The notes under the pieces: generated by a model
What the model saw: the letters and a program-made list of their open reading frames with translations, nothing else
Database searches by the model: none
What the model was told of the DNA's origin: nothing
Assembly: GCF_039614845.1 (NCBI RefSeq)
Contig: NZ_JBDIML010000001.1
Coordinates: 744,001-808,000 of the forward strand
DNA length: 64,000 nt
Reading direction: 5' to 3'
From: Ornithinibacillus xuwenensis
GTDB taxonomy: Bacteria > Bacillota > Bacilli > Bacillales > Amphibacillaceae
Position numbers and translations under genes: made by a program
In this document: piece by piece, positions 35,934 through 43,600 of the stretch
How positions within the stretch are numbered: the stretch's first letter is position 1
Layout: the number at the start of each line of letters is the position of its first letter

Positions 35934-36389
35934 TTATTTACCAATTTCTAATGCCTTCATTAGCATACTTTTGCTTGCATTAAGTGCAGTAATATTAGCC
36001 TCATAGGATCTTGTAGCACTCATTAAATCCACCATTTCTTTTAATGGATCAACATTAGGCAATTGTACATAGCCAGCTTCATTAGCATCAGGATGTGTTG
36101 GATCATAGGACAGTTTAAAAGGTTCTTCATCTTCGACTATACCTGTAACCTTGACACCTGTTGCTGGATTAGATGAAGAATTAGTTGCCTTATTTAAGAA
36201 TGATTTAAAGCTGTTGTCTGATGGTGCAACTTCAACCATTTTTCTACGGTAAGGCTCAAACTCACCATTTTCATTCACTGTTGCTCTTGTTGTATTTGCA
36301 TTCGCGATATTTGAAGAGATAACGTCCATACGCAATCGTTGTGCAGTAAGTGCACTTGAGCTAGCGTTCAATGCATTAAATATTGACAT
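35934..36389 (-). CDS. flgC: Flagellar proximal rod protein FlgC
   Basis: A rod subunit exported by the T3SS. The N-terminal signature SSALTAQRLRMDVISSNIANANTT and the C-terminal MVDLMSATRSYEANITALNASKSM segment are the axial family's coiled-coil ends. 151 residues is normal (B. subtilis 150). It starts two bases after flgB. Confidence 0.97.
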   Translation of the reverse strand: MSIFNALNASSSALTAQRLRMDVISSNIANANTTRATVNENGEFEPYRRKMVEVAPSDNSFKSFLNKATNSSSNPATGVKVTGIVEDEEPFKLSYDPTHPDANEAGYVQLPNVDPLKEMVDLMSATRSYEANITALNASKSMLMKALEIGK

Positions 36390-36391
36390 CG

Positions 36392-36787
36392 TTATCTACC
36401 TCCCTTAATAACAGTCTGTAAACTATTAAACTTACCATTCAATCTTTCCACTAAACTTTGGTAATAGATTTGATTTTGTGCTAATTCTGACATTTCCTTA
36501 TCAATATCGACATTATTCCCATTATGATTATAGGTTGTATCGTTTCTCGTAACTACTTGATAAGCTGATTGGACATCATTTTCAAAAGGTAAGTGTCTGG
36601 AGTTAGTTCGCTTAGCCGTAATTGAACTTGTTAACTCTTTATTTAGAATATCTTTAAAGACTACATCTTTCGCTTTATAATCTGGTGTTTCGGCATTTGC
36701 AATATTTGAAGATATTGTTTGATTTTTCACAGATGCATAGTTAAGTGATTGCTGTAATGTGTTAATCGTTCCACCAAATAAATCCAT
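36392..36787 (-). CDS. flgB: Flagellar proximal rod protein FlgB
   Basis: First gene of the fla/che operon. A rod subunit with the NQTISSNIANAETPDYKAKDV signature and a C-terminal YYQSLVERLNGKFNSL helix. ATG 36787 is preceded by AAAGGAGG; the longer ORF to 36835 would place 16 residues over the SD and was rejected. 131 residues matches the family (129). The operon's candidate promoters lie at 36858-36979. Confidence 0.97.
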   Translation of the reverse strand: MDLFGGTINTLQQSLNYASVKNQTISSNIANAETPDYKAKDVVFKDILNKELTSSITAKRTNSRHLPFENDVQSAYQVVTRNDTTYNHNGNNVDIDKEMSELAQNQIYYQSLVERLNGKFNSLQTVIKGGR

Positions 36788-36857
36788 ACAAAAACCTCCT
36801 TTTACAGTTTGATTAAGAAATAATATAACGGACATAAAAAATAAATAGTATACGAAT

Positions 36858-36886
36858 ATTGTAATTTATATCAGGTATAAAGTCTA
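36858..36886 (-). promoter_or_regulatory. Candidate sigma-A promoter of the fla/che operon
   Basis: TAGACT (36881-36886), a 17-base spacer and TACAAT (36858-36863) on the minus strand. The start would lie about 65 bases before flgB. It is downstream of the sigma-D-like site, the same order as P-D3 and P-A in B. subtilis. Confidence 0.5.
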
Positions 36887-36951
36887 TCAAAATTCGACAT
36901 TTTTCATTGTGGATTTTCAAAATAGTAGCTAAATACTAGGTAAAATTAACT

Positions 36952-36979
36952 ATATTGGCGTTAATTTAATCGACTTCTA
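36952..36979 (-). promoter_or_regulatory. Candidate sigma-D promoter of the fla/che operon
   Basis: TAGA (36976-36979), a 16-base spacer and GCCAATAT (36952-36959). The sigma-D consensus is TAAA-N15/16-GCCGATAT, so there is one mismatch in each element. Feedback by the sigD gene of this same operon would follow. Confidence 0.45.
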
Positions 36980-37048
36980 GAACCTTTTAGAGTATACCAC
37001 AAAAAACCATTGTAGATATATGTAAAATTTCAGGTAAATAGTCTTCTT

Positions 37049-37074
37049 ATAACTAGTTCAAAAGAACTAGTTAT
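37049..37074. repeat. Perfect 11-bp inverted repeat upstream of fla/che
   Basis: ATAACTAGTTC at 37049-37059 and its exact complement at 37064-37074 are separated by four A. There is no T-run on either side, so it is not a simple terminator. It could be an operator or an RNA hairpin at the 3' end of codY read-through transcripts. Confidence 0.65.
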
Positions 37075-37081
37075 TGCGCAC

Positions 37082-37112
37082 AAAAAAAACTTGACATGTC
37101 GTATGCCAAGTT
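37082..37112 (-). terminator. Second terminator after codY
   Basis: An AACTTG...CAAGTT stem extended by CAT/ATG and one G-U pair, followed on the minus strand by a run of eight T. It backs up the stronger terminator just upstream. Confidence 0.8.
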
Positions 37113-37117
37113 TATAC

Positions 37118-37158
37118 AAAAAAAAGAATTCATATCACAAGTGTATGAATTCTTTTTT
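37118..37158. terminator. First terminator after codY (symmetrical)
   Basis: An 11-bp stem (AAGAATTCATA with TATGAATTCTT) flanked by A and T runs on both sides. It ends the xerC-hslV-hslU-codY transcript a few bases after the codY stop and could also stop plus-strand transcription. Confidence 0.88.
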
Positions 37159-37164
37159 AACATA

Positions 37165-37944
37165 TTATCTTGAACGTAATTTTTCTAATTCTACTAAGAA
37201 CTTATCATTTAGTACTTTAATATATGTACCTTTCATTCCTAGTGAACGGGATTCGATAACGCCAGCACTTTCAAGTTTTCTAAGGGCATTTACAATAACA
37301 GAACGAGTGATGCCTACGCGATCTGCAATTTTACTTGCTACCAATAAGCCCTCATGACCATTAAGTTCCTCAAAAATGTGATCAATAGCTTCTAACTCAC
37401 TATAAGAAAGTGAACTTATCGCCATTTGAACTACCGCTTTACTTCTTGCTTCCATTTCAATTTCTTCTGTTTTTTGGTGAAGAATTTCCATACCAACTAC
37501 GGTTGAACCATATTCCGCAAGAAGTAAGTCATCATCATTGAAGCTTTCTGTTAATCTACCGATAATTAATGTTCCTAGTCGTTCTCCACCACCAATAATT
37601 GGTACGATAGTTGTTAAGCCATTTTTGAATAGCTCACGGTTTTCAACTGGGAATACTGTATATTGGCTATTTACGTCTAAATTAGCAGTTGTTTCGTGAA
37701 TATGGAATAGACCTTCTGTATATTCTTCAGGGAATTGTCTTTCTTCTAGCATAGATTTCATACGCTCATTTTCTATTTCTTGATTAATAGCATATCCTAA
37801 TAGTTTTCCTCTTCTGCTTAGAATAAACACATTACCTTTAATAACGTCCGTTAATGATGCAGCCATGTCGTTGAAGTTTACTGATTTACCTGTTGCTTTT
37901 TGCAACATTGAGTTAATTTTTCTTGCGCGATTTAATAGTTCCAT
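37165..37944 (-). CDS. codY: Global nutritional regulator CodY
   Basis: A GTP- and branched-chain-amino-acid-responsive repressor/activator of post-exponential genes, including flagellar genes in B. subtilis. It has an N-terminal GAF domain (about 1-155) that binds Ile/Val/Leu, a long helical linker and a C-terminal winged helix: ASKIADRVGITRSVIVNALRKLESAGVIESRSLG (about 203-236). 259 residues is the B. subtilis length. It is the last gene of the xerC-hslV-hslU-codY operon, two terminators upstream of the fla/che operon it may control. Confidence 0.98.
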   Translation of the reverse strand: MELLNRARKINSMLQKATGKSVNFNDMAASLTDVIKGNVFILSRRGKLLGYAINQEIENERMKSMLEERQFPEEYTEGLFHIHETTANLDVNSQYTVFPVENRELFKNGLTTIVPIIGGGERLGTLIIGRLTESFNDDDLLLAEYGSTVVGMEILHQKTEEIEMEARSKAVVQMAISSLSYSELEAIDHIFEELNGHEGLLVASKIADRVGITRSVIVNALRKLESAGVIESRSLGMKGTYIKVLNDKFLVELEKLRSR

Positions 37945-37974
37945 TTGATTGTTAATCCTCCATTTAAATTATTT

Positions 37975-39366
37975 TTACAGTATAAATTGGCTTAAGTCTT
38001 TATTTTTAACAATAGTGCTAAGCTTTTGGTCGACATATTCCGGAGTAATTTCAATTGTCTCCATCATAACGTCAGGAGCTTCAAAGGATAGATCCTCTAA
38101 TAATTTTTCTAGTATTGTATGAAGTCTTCTTGCACCAATGTTATCTGTGTCTTGGTTTACTTGATAAGCGATCTCCGCAATTCTATTTACAGCTTTCTCT
38201 GTAAAGAAAACATTTATACCTTCCGTTTTCAGCAGGGCTTGGTACTGTTTCAATAGGGCATTCGAAGGTTCATCTAAGATGCGAACAAAGTCTTCTACTG
38301 ATAATTTTTCCAATTCTACACGAATTGGAAATCTCCCTTGTAATTCCGGTATTAAATCAGATGGCTTTGCCATGTGGAAAGCACCAGCAGCAATAAATAA
38401 CATATGATCTGTTTTAACAGGACCATGCTTCGTGACAACAGTTGAACCTTCTACAATAGGCAGAATATCTCGCTGCACACCCTCACGTGATACATTGGGT
38501 GAATTATCTTGTTTTCCAGCTACTTTATCAATTTCATCAATAAAAATAATGCCAGACTGTTCTGCACGATTAACTGCCTCTTGAGAGACTTCTTCCATAT
38601 CAATCAATTTCTGAGCTTCTTGTTGTGTTAGTACCTTTCTTGCCTCAGAAACCGGAAGCTTCCGTTTTTTCTTTTTCTTTGGCATGAACTGACCTAAAGC
38701 ATCCTGCATATTCATACCCATTTGTTCCATACCCGAACCCTGTAATAAATCAAACATGGAAGGCGGGATTTCTTCAATTTCAATTGTCACAATATTATCT
38801 TCCAGTTCTCCCAAATCTAGCTGATGTGCAACTCTATTTCTTTTGTTTTTTATTTCATCATCTTTATCGTGACTATCATCAGCATCCTCTTGATTACCAC
38901 CGGAAAATAGCATTTCAAAAGGATTCGTAATGTTTGATTGTTTTTTAACCTGTGGAACTAATAGCTTAACTAATTTTTTATTCGCTTCTTCCTTCGCCTT
39001 TGTCATTACTTGGTTCATTTTTTCCTCTTTAACCATTCGCAAGGACATTTCAACTAAATCACGAACCATTGATTCCACATCTCTGCCGACATACCCAACT
39101 TCGGTAAACTTGGTAGCCTCCACTTTTACAAATGGTGCACCTACTAACTTGGCAAGTCGCCTTGCGATTTCAGTTTTCCCTACTCCAGTAGGACCAATCA
39201 TTAAGATATTTTTGGGTACTATTTCATCTTTAATTTTTTCATCAAGCAATGTTCGTCGATATCGATTTCTTAGTGCTACAGCAACTGATTTCTTTGCGCT
39301 TTGTTGGCCTATAATATACTGATCTAGCTGATCAACGATTTGTCTTGGAGTATAATTAATCCCCAT
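37975..39366 (-). CDS. hslU: HslU/ClpY ATPase subunit of the HslUV protease
   Basis: An AAA+ unfoldase that feeds substrates to HslV. It has Walker A MIGPTGVGKTEIA at 57-69, the pore loop GYVGRD, an inserted I-domain (about 110-235, charged), Walker B IIFIDEIDK, and the C-terminal ...DLSQFIL tail that docks into and activates HslV. 463 residues is close to B. subtilis ClpY (467). SD GAGGAGG is ten bases from the ATG. It starts 18 bases after hslV. Confidence 0.97.
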   Translation of the reverse strand: MGINYTPRQIVDQLDQYIIGQQSAKKSVAVALRNRYRRTLLDEKIKDEIVPKNILMIGPTGVGKTEIARRLAKLVGAPFVKVEATKFTEVGYVGRDVESMVRDLVEMSLRMVKEEKMNQVMTKAKEEANKKLVKLLVPQVKKQSNITNPFEMLFSGGNQEDADDSHDKDDEIKNKRNRVAHQLDLGELEDNIVTIEIEEIPPSMFDLLQGSGMEQMGMNMQDALGQFMPKKKKKRKLPVSEARKVLTQQEAQKLIDMEEVSQEAVNRAEQSGIIFIDEIDKVAGKQDNSPNVSREGVQRDILPIVEGSTVVTKHGPVKTDHMLFIAAGAFHMAKPSDLIPELQGRFPIRVELEKLSVEDFVRILDEPSNALLKQYQALLKTEGINVFFTEKAVNRIAEIAYQVNQDTDNIGARRLHTILEKLLEDLSFEAPDVMMETIEITPEYVDQKLSTIVKNKDLSQFIL

Positions 39367-39384
39367 ATATTCTTGGCCTCCTCA

Positions 39385-39930
39385 TTAATCAAGTACTTCC
39401 AGCGTAATTTGATCGTTCGTAAACACACAAATTTCTCCAGCTATTTTCATTGCAGCTAGTGCAATGTCTTTGGCTGATAAATCTTCGGAATAATTCACCA
39501 ATGCTCTACCAGCACTAAGTGCATAGTTACCCCCAGAACCAATTGCTAAAATCCCATCGTCGGGTTCAATCACTTCACCTGTACCTGATACGAGCAGCAT
39601 GCTTTCCTTATTCATAACAATTAACATTGCTTCTAATTTACGCAGAACTCTATCACTGCGCCATTCTTGTGCCAATTCAACTGCAGCTCTCGTTAAATTC
39701 CCACCAAATGCCTCAAGCTTTCCCTCGAATTTCTCAAATAGAGTAAAGGCATCTGCAACAGAACCCGCAAAACCTGCTAATACTTGGCCATTGTATAACT
39801 TTCGTACCTTTTTGGCTTTATGTTTCATGACAACAGAATTCCCAAGCGTTACTTGACCATCACCACTCATCGCGCATTGCCCTTTATGATGTACCGCAAA
39901 TATTGTGGTTGCATGTATTTCAAGCGCCAA
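39385..39930 (-). CDS. hslV: HslV/ClpQ peptidase subunit of the HslUV protease
   Basis: A proteasome-like N-terminal-nucleophile peptidase. Recognised by HATTIFAVHHKGQCAMSGDGQVTLGNSVVMKHKAKKVRKL near the start and the GSGGNYALSAGRAL segment. In most bacteria Thr2 of MTTI is the nucleophile, while B. subtilis has an N-terminal Ser (MSSFHATTIF). Here the best start, the TTG at 39930 with AGGTGA five bases upstream, gives MALEIHATTIF, with Ala after Met removal. The Thr8 of the TTI block would have to be exposed by further processing. The GTG at 39939 adds three hydrophobic residues and does not solve this. Confidence 0.94.
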   Translation of the reverse strand: MALEIHATTIFAVHHKGQCAMSGDGQVTLGNSVVMKHKAKKVRKLYNGQVLAGFAGSVADAFTLFEKFEGKLEAFGGNLTRAAVELAQEWRSDRVLRKLEAMLIVMNKESMLLVSGTGEVIEPDDGILAIGSGGNYALSAGRALVNYSEDLSAKDIALAAMKIAGEICVFTNDQITLEVLD

Positions 39931-39947
39931 TAAAATCACCTCATCTG

Positions 39948-40862
39948 TTAATCCCGACTTTTAGCTCTCGGATGACTATTTAAATAAATGTTACGTAAAT
40001 GATCCTTTGTGACATGCGTATATATTTGTGTTGAGGATAGGTTCTCATGCCCCAATAACTCCTGAACTGTCCGCAAATCTGCACCTTCATTTAACATATG
40101 CGTCGCAAAAGTATGCCTAAGTTTATGTGGGTGTACGTTTACAGTTAGAGCAGCTTTTTCCATCATTGTTTTAAGAATTGTACGAATGCCCCTCGTTGTT
40201 AAGGGGTTACCTCTCGAATTCAGAAAGATAACATCTGTATGTATACCTGTTTTTTCTAATAGTTGATCTCTACCATCATGTATGTATGTTTTGAGGGACT
40301 TTTCCGCAAAGCTACCGAAAGGAACATACCTTTCTTTATTTCCTTTACCTCTGACTAACATTGTCCCGATGGTGAAGTCAACATCCCTTAGTTTAAGGTT
40401 TTGACATTCACTCACACGCATTCCTGTACCATACAATGTTTCTAATAACGCTTGATTTCGCTGTCCTAATGGGTCATTTACATTATTTACTTCAAATAAT
40501 TTCTCCAATTCTTCCATATAAAGAAACCCTGGTATTGGCTTTGGCGATTTTGGCAATGTTACTAGCATAAAAGGATTTGTTTCGACAAGCTTTTCTCGTT
40601 CCAAAAACCTAAAAAAAGTTCGCAAACTTGAAATTTTTCTAGAAACAGACCTTCTGGATAGTTGGTGATCGTAAAGTGTTGTCAAAAACAGTCGAACACA
40701 TTGTTGATCAACATCCCCAAGGCTTTGAATCCCTTCTTGATGTAAGAAAGAAAAAAATTCCTTTAAGTCTTGTTGGTAATATTCTACTGTATATGGTGAC
40801 GCATTTTTTTCAATTTGTAGGTATTCTATAAACGCCTTGTGATCGTTCATGAAACTTTCCAA
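39948..40862 (-). CDS. xerC: Tyrosine recombinase XerC (CodV)
   Basis: With XerD, resolves chromosome dimers at dif. It has an N-terminal SAM-like DNA-binding domain (about 1-100) and a C-terminal catalytic domain with Arg in YGTGMRVSE, Lys in GKGNKERYVPF, HPHKLRHTFATH and the GHENLSSTQIYTH segment holding the nucleophilic Tyr. The TTG at 40862 (304 residues) aligns residue for residue with the start of B. subtilis CodV, so I prefer it to the ATG four codons in. trmFO, its usual upstream neighbour, is missing. Confidence 0.96.
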   Translation of the reverse strand: MESFMNDHKAFIEYLQIEKNASPYTVEYYQQDLKEFFSFLHQEGIQSLGDVDQQCVRLFLTTLYDHQLSRRSVSRKISSLRTFFRFLEREKLVETNPFMLVTLPKSPKPIPGFLYMEELEKLFEVNNVNDPLGQRNQALLETLYGTGMRVSECQNLKLRDVDFTIGTMLVRGKGNKERYVPFGSFAEKSLKTYIHDGRDQLLEKTGIHTDVIFLNSRGNPLTTRGIRTILKTMMEKAALTVNVHPHKLRHTFATHMLNEGADLRTVQELLGHENLSSTQIYTHVTKDHLRNIYLNSHPRAKSRD

Positions 40863-41065
40863 CTTCTCACCTCTTGCTTGAACAGCGATTAAAATATATC
40901 ACACATAGGATATTGAATGCAATAAACTTAACAAAATTGTAACAAAATTCAGAATTGAGTGCAATACTTTCGAATATTATCCCTAATTTGTAAAGCTATT
41001 GTATTTTGTAGCTACTCTGCGCTATGTAATTCTTACTGTCAAGTAGTTTGGCTTACCACTGGATA

Positions 41066-41094
41066 ATTATATCGGTTCATATTTAAATAGTCAA
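41066..41094 (-). promoter_or_regulatory. Strong sigma-A-type promoter upstream of xerC-hslV-hslU-codY
   Basis: TTGACT (41089-41094), exactly 17 bases, then TATAAT (41066-41071). It predicts a start near 41059 and an untranslated leader of nearly 200 bases before xerC. Confidence 0.7.
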
Positions 41095-41230
41095 CAAAGA
41101 ACTATTCATTTTTCGACATTATTCGATACCTTTAAATATTGAAAAAAATAGTACATCAACTAGTGTTTCCATTTATTCGAAATTATAATCAGAAAAATCA
41201 AAATTGGCATGCGTCGAGCTAAAAGAGCAA

Positions 41231-41258
41231 AGGAAAAGTCGCTCAAAAATGAGCGACT
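41231..41258 (-). terminator. Terminator after topA
   Basis: A perfect 9-bp stem (AGTCGCTCA with TGAGCGACT) with a T-rich loop, followed on the minus strand by TTTCC. It lies immediately after the topA stop. Confidence 0.85.
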
Positions 41259-41261
41259 CAT

Positions 41262-43340
41262 TTAATTTTGTGTATTTTCTTTATAATCACAGTTCGTACA
41301 TTGAATCTGCGTTTCCTTTTTCGTTCTTTTTTCTACGAGCAGTGAATCACATTTTGGACATGGTCTTGCGATTGGTTTATCCCATGATACAAAATCACAT
41401 TCTGGAAAGCGATCACATCCAAAAAAGACTCGACGTTTCTTTGATTTCCGTTCCACAACGTTTCCTTCATTACATTTTGGACAGGTAACACCAATTTCCT
41501 TCAGAATAGGCTTTGTATTGCGACAGTCTGGGAAGTTTGAACAAGCTAGAAACTTTCCGTATCGACCCATTTTATAAACCATTTCATGCCCACAGTTCTC
41601 ACAATCAATTCCTGCGGGTTCATCTTTTATTTCAATTTTCTCCATCTCTTCTTCTGCTTTGATTAAGCGTTTATGGAATCCCTGATAGAAATCGTCGATA
41701 ATATTAACCCATTCTACTTTTCCTTCTTCTACAGCATCTAAATCATTTTCCATTTTTGCCGTAAATTCCACATCTAGGATTTCTGGGAAAAATTCTTTTA
41801 ATGATTCAATTACAATTATTCCAAGTTCTGTAGGAATAAATCGCTTATTATCTAGTGTCACATAGCCTCTGCGCTGAATCGTATCTAGCGTAGGAGCGTA
41901 GGTGGAAGGTCTCCCTATTCCTAATTCCTCCATCGTCCGAACAAGTCTAGCTTCCGTATATCGTGGTGGCGGCTGTGTAAAGTGTTGATTCGGATTAATT
42001 TCGTTAGCGTCCACAACCATTCCTTCTTCAAGGTTTGGTAGAAATTTGTCTTCATCCTTTTTATTATCATCCGTTCCCTCTACATAGACCTTCATAAAGC
42101 CTTTGAACTTTACTTTTGAACCAGTAGCACGAAACTCTACATTATTATTCGCTAATTGAACAGTCATGGTATCCAAGATTGCTGGAGCCATTTGACTCGC
42201 TAAGAAGCGTTCCCAAATTAACTTATATAGTCGTAATTGATCTCTTGATAGAATCGCTTTTAAAGAGCTAGGATCACGCAGTACAGAAGTAGGTCGAATA
42301 GCTTCATGAGCATCCTGAGCGTTTTCCTTCTGCTTATCCGTTTTATTTCCCCCTAAGAATTCAGTTCCATATTTCTCCTCAATATAACCTTTCGCTTCTT
42401 GTTTAGCTGTTTCAGAAATACGAGTAGAATCCGTACGCATGTAAGTAATTAAACCAGTAATTCCTCCAGCTGTTCTCCCAAGATCAATTCCTTCATATAA
42501 TTGCTGTGCAATCATCATGGTTTTCTTTGCACGGAAGTTTAACTTTCTTGCCGCTTCTTGCTGTAAAGAAGAGGTTGTGAAAGGTTTTGCTGGATTACGT
42601 CTTCTTTCCTTCTTCGTAACCTTTTCTATTGTAAACTTTTTATCTACTAATTTACTTAAAACCTCTTTTACTTCAGATTCTGATTTTAGCTCTAGTTTTT
42701 TACCATCAATTCCATAAAAAGAGCCATCAAACTGTTCGGTATCCTGTGAGAAGTTTGCTTCAATTGACCAGTACTCTTCTGGTTTGAAATTCTCTATTTC
42801 ATTTTCTCGGTCAATTATCATTTTCAACGCTACGGATTGTACACGACCAGCACTAAGTCCTTTTTTAACCTTCTTCCAAAGTAATGGACTTATATTATAT
42901 CCTACTAGTCGGTCTAGAATTCTTCTAGCCTGCTGCGCATCTACTAAATCAGCATCGATAGAACGTGGATGTTTAAAGGATTCTTTTATAGCATCCTTTG
43001 TTATTTCATTAAAGACCACCCGACATTCTGAATTTTCATCTACATTTAAGACATGTGCCAAATGCCATGCAATCGCTTCCCCTTCTCTATCTGGGTCGGC
43101 TGCTAGGTAAATTTTCTTTGCTTTTTTAGCTGATTTCTTTAAGTCCTTTAAAACATCACCTTTACCGCGTATTGTAATATACTTTGGTTTATACGAATCT
43201 TCTACATCAACACCTGTTTGACTTTTTGGTAAATCACGAACATGTCCCATAGAAGCTTTAACTTTATATTTTTTACCTAAGTATCGTTCAATTGTTTTTG
43301 CTTTAGCCGGTGATTCTACAATTACGAGATAGTCTGCCAT
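41262..43340 (-). CDS. topA: DNA topoisomerase I (type IA)
   Basis: Relaxes negative supercoils. It has an N-terminal Toprim domain (YLVIVESPAKAKTIERYLG; ADPDREGEAIAWH), the active-site Tyr in GLITYMRTDSTRIS near 300, and three C-terminal C4 zinc ribbons (about 575-690): CENCG...CSNFPDC, CPKCNEG...CDRFPEC and CPKCD...CTNC. 692 residues matches B. subtilis (691). SD AGGAGG is seven bases from the ATG. Two TTGACA-type promoters lie upstream. Confidence 0.98.
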   Translation of the reverse strand: MADYLVIVESPAKAKTIERYLGKKYKVKASMGHVRDLPKSQTGVDVEDSYKPKYITIRGKGDVLKDLKKSAKKAKKIYLAADPDREGEAIAWHLAHVLNVDENSECRVVFNEITKDAIKESFKHPRSIDADLVDAQQARRILDRLVGYNISPLLWKKVKKGLSAGRVQSVALKMIIDRENEIENFKPEEYWSIEANFSQDTEQFDGSFYGIDGKKLELKSESEVKEVLSKLVDKKFTIEKVTKKERRRNPAKPFTTSSLQQEAARKLNFRAKKTMMIAQQLYEGIDLGRTAGGITGLITYMRTDSTRISETAKQEAKGYIEEKYGTEFLGGNKTDKQKENAQDAHEAIRPTSVLRDPSSLKAILSRDQLRLYKLIWERFLASQMAPAILDTMTVQLANNNVEFRATGSKVKFKGFMKVYVEGTDDNKKDEDKFLPNLEEGMVVDANEINPNQHFTQPPPRYTEARLVRTMEELGIGRPSTYAPTLDTIQRRGYVTLDNKRFIPTELGIIVIESLKEFFPEILDVEFTAKMENDLDAVEEGKVEWVNIIDDFYQGFHKRLIKAEEEMEKIEIKDEPAGIDCENCGHEMVYKMGRYGKFLACSNFPDCRNTKPILKEIGVTCPKCNEGNVVERKSKKRRVFFGCDRFPECDFVSWDKPIARPCPKCDSLLVEKRTKKETQIQCTNCDYKENTQN

Positions 43341-43432
43341 CTTATTTCCTCCTAAGCTGAGGTAACTTTAAGCGAATAACCTAATATAAAGTAATACCTA
43401 AATCATTCGAATCAAAAAGTTTTATACATCTA

Positions 43433-43461
43433 AATGTAAGAATATATGTTTAAAATGTCAA
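43433..43461 (-). promoter_or_regulatory. Candidate topA promoter, proximal
   Basis: A perfect TTGACA (43456-43461), 17-base spacer and TACATT (43433-43438). It predicts a start about 85 bases before topA. Confidence 0.5.
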
Positions 43462-43542
43462 CAAATTCATTTTAAACTTTCTAAAAATAAACTATTTTAC
43501 TTACAATTTCGCTACCAAATTTTTACCACTAAATCCTCACTA

Positions 43543-43571
43543 ATATTAAATATATACAATACATTTGTCAA
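43543..43571 (-). promoter_or_regulatory. Candidate topA promoter, distal
   Basis: A perfect TTGACA (43566-43571), 17-base spacer and TAATAT (43543-43548), 110 bases upstream of the proximal one. It lies just past the dprA stop. Confidence 0.5.
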
Positions 43572-43600
43572 ACATACTGTTAATATCTTATCCATTAAAA

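Larger units (their letters stand above)
36788..37164 (-). other. 377-base control region between codY and flgB
   Basis: It holds no gene. From codY downward: two tandem terminators (37118-37158, 37082-37112), a perfect inverted repeat (37049-37074), a sequence with 11 of 15 matches to the CodY box (37025-37039), an extended -10 TGGTATACT whose hexamer lies at 36991-36996, a sigma-D-like site (36952-36979), a sigma-A-like site (36858-36886), and the flgB SD. Confidence 0.6.
40863..41261 (-). other. 399-base non-coding gap between topA and xerC
   Basis: In B. subtilis this slot holds trmFO. Here it contains the topA terminator, a strong sigma-A-like promoter (41066-41094), and two weaker ones (40936-40964, TTGCAC-17-TACAAT; 40893-40922, TTGCAT-18-TATATT). 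No reading frame on either strand resembles TrmFO. The sequence is AT-rich with no clear folded RNA. Confidence 0.6.

Noticed and set aside
38930..39322. 130-codon plus-strand frame opposite hslU
   Set aside because: Mirror of conserved HslU codons, including the Walker A region; no independent signal.
41204..41488. 94-codon plus-strand frame in the topA 3' end and the topA-xerC gap
   Set aside because: Considered as a possible gene in the trmFO gap, but most of it is antisense to the topA zinc ribbons and it reads through the topA terminator hairpin.
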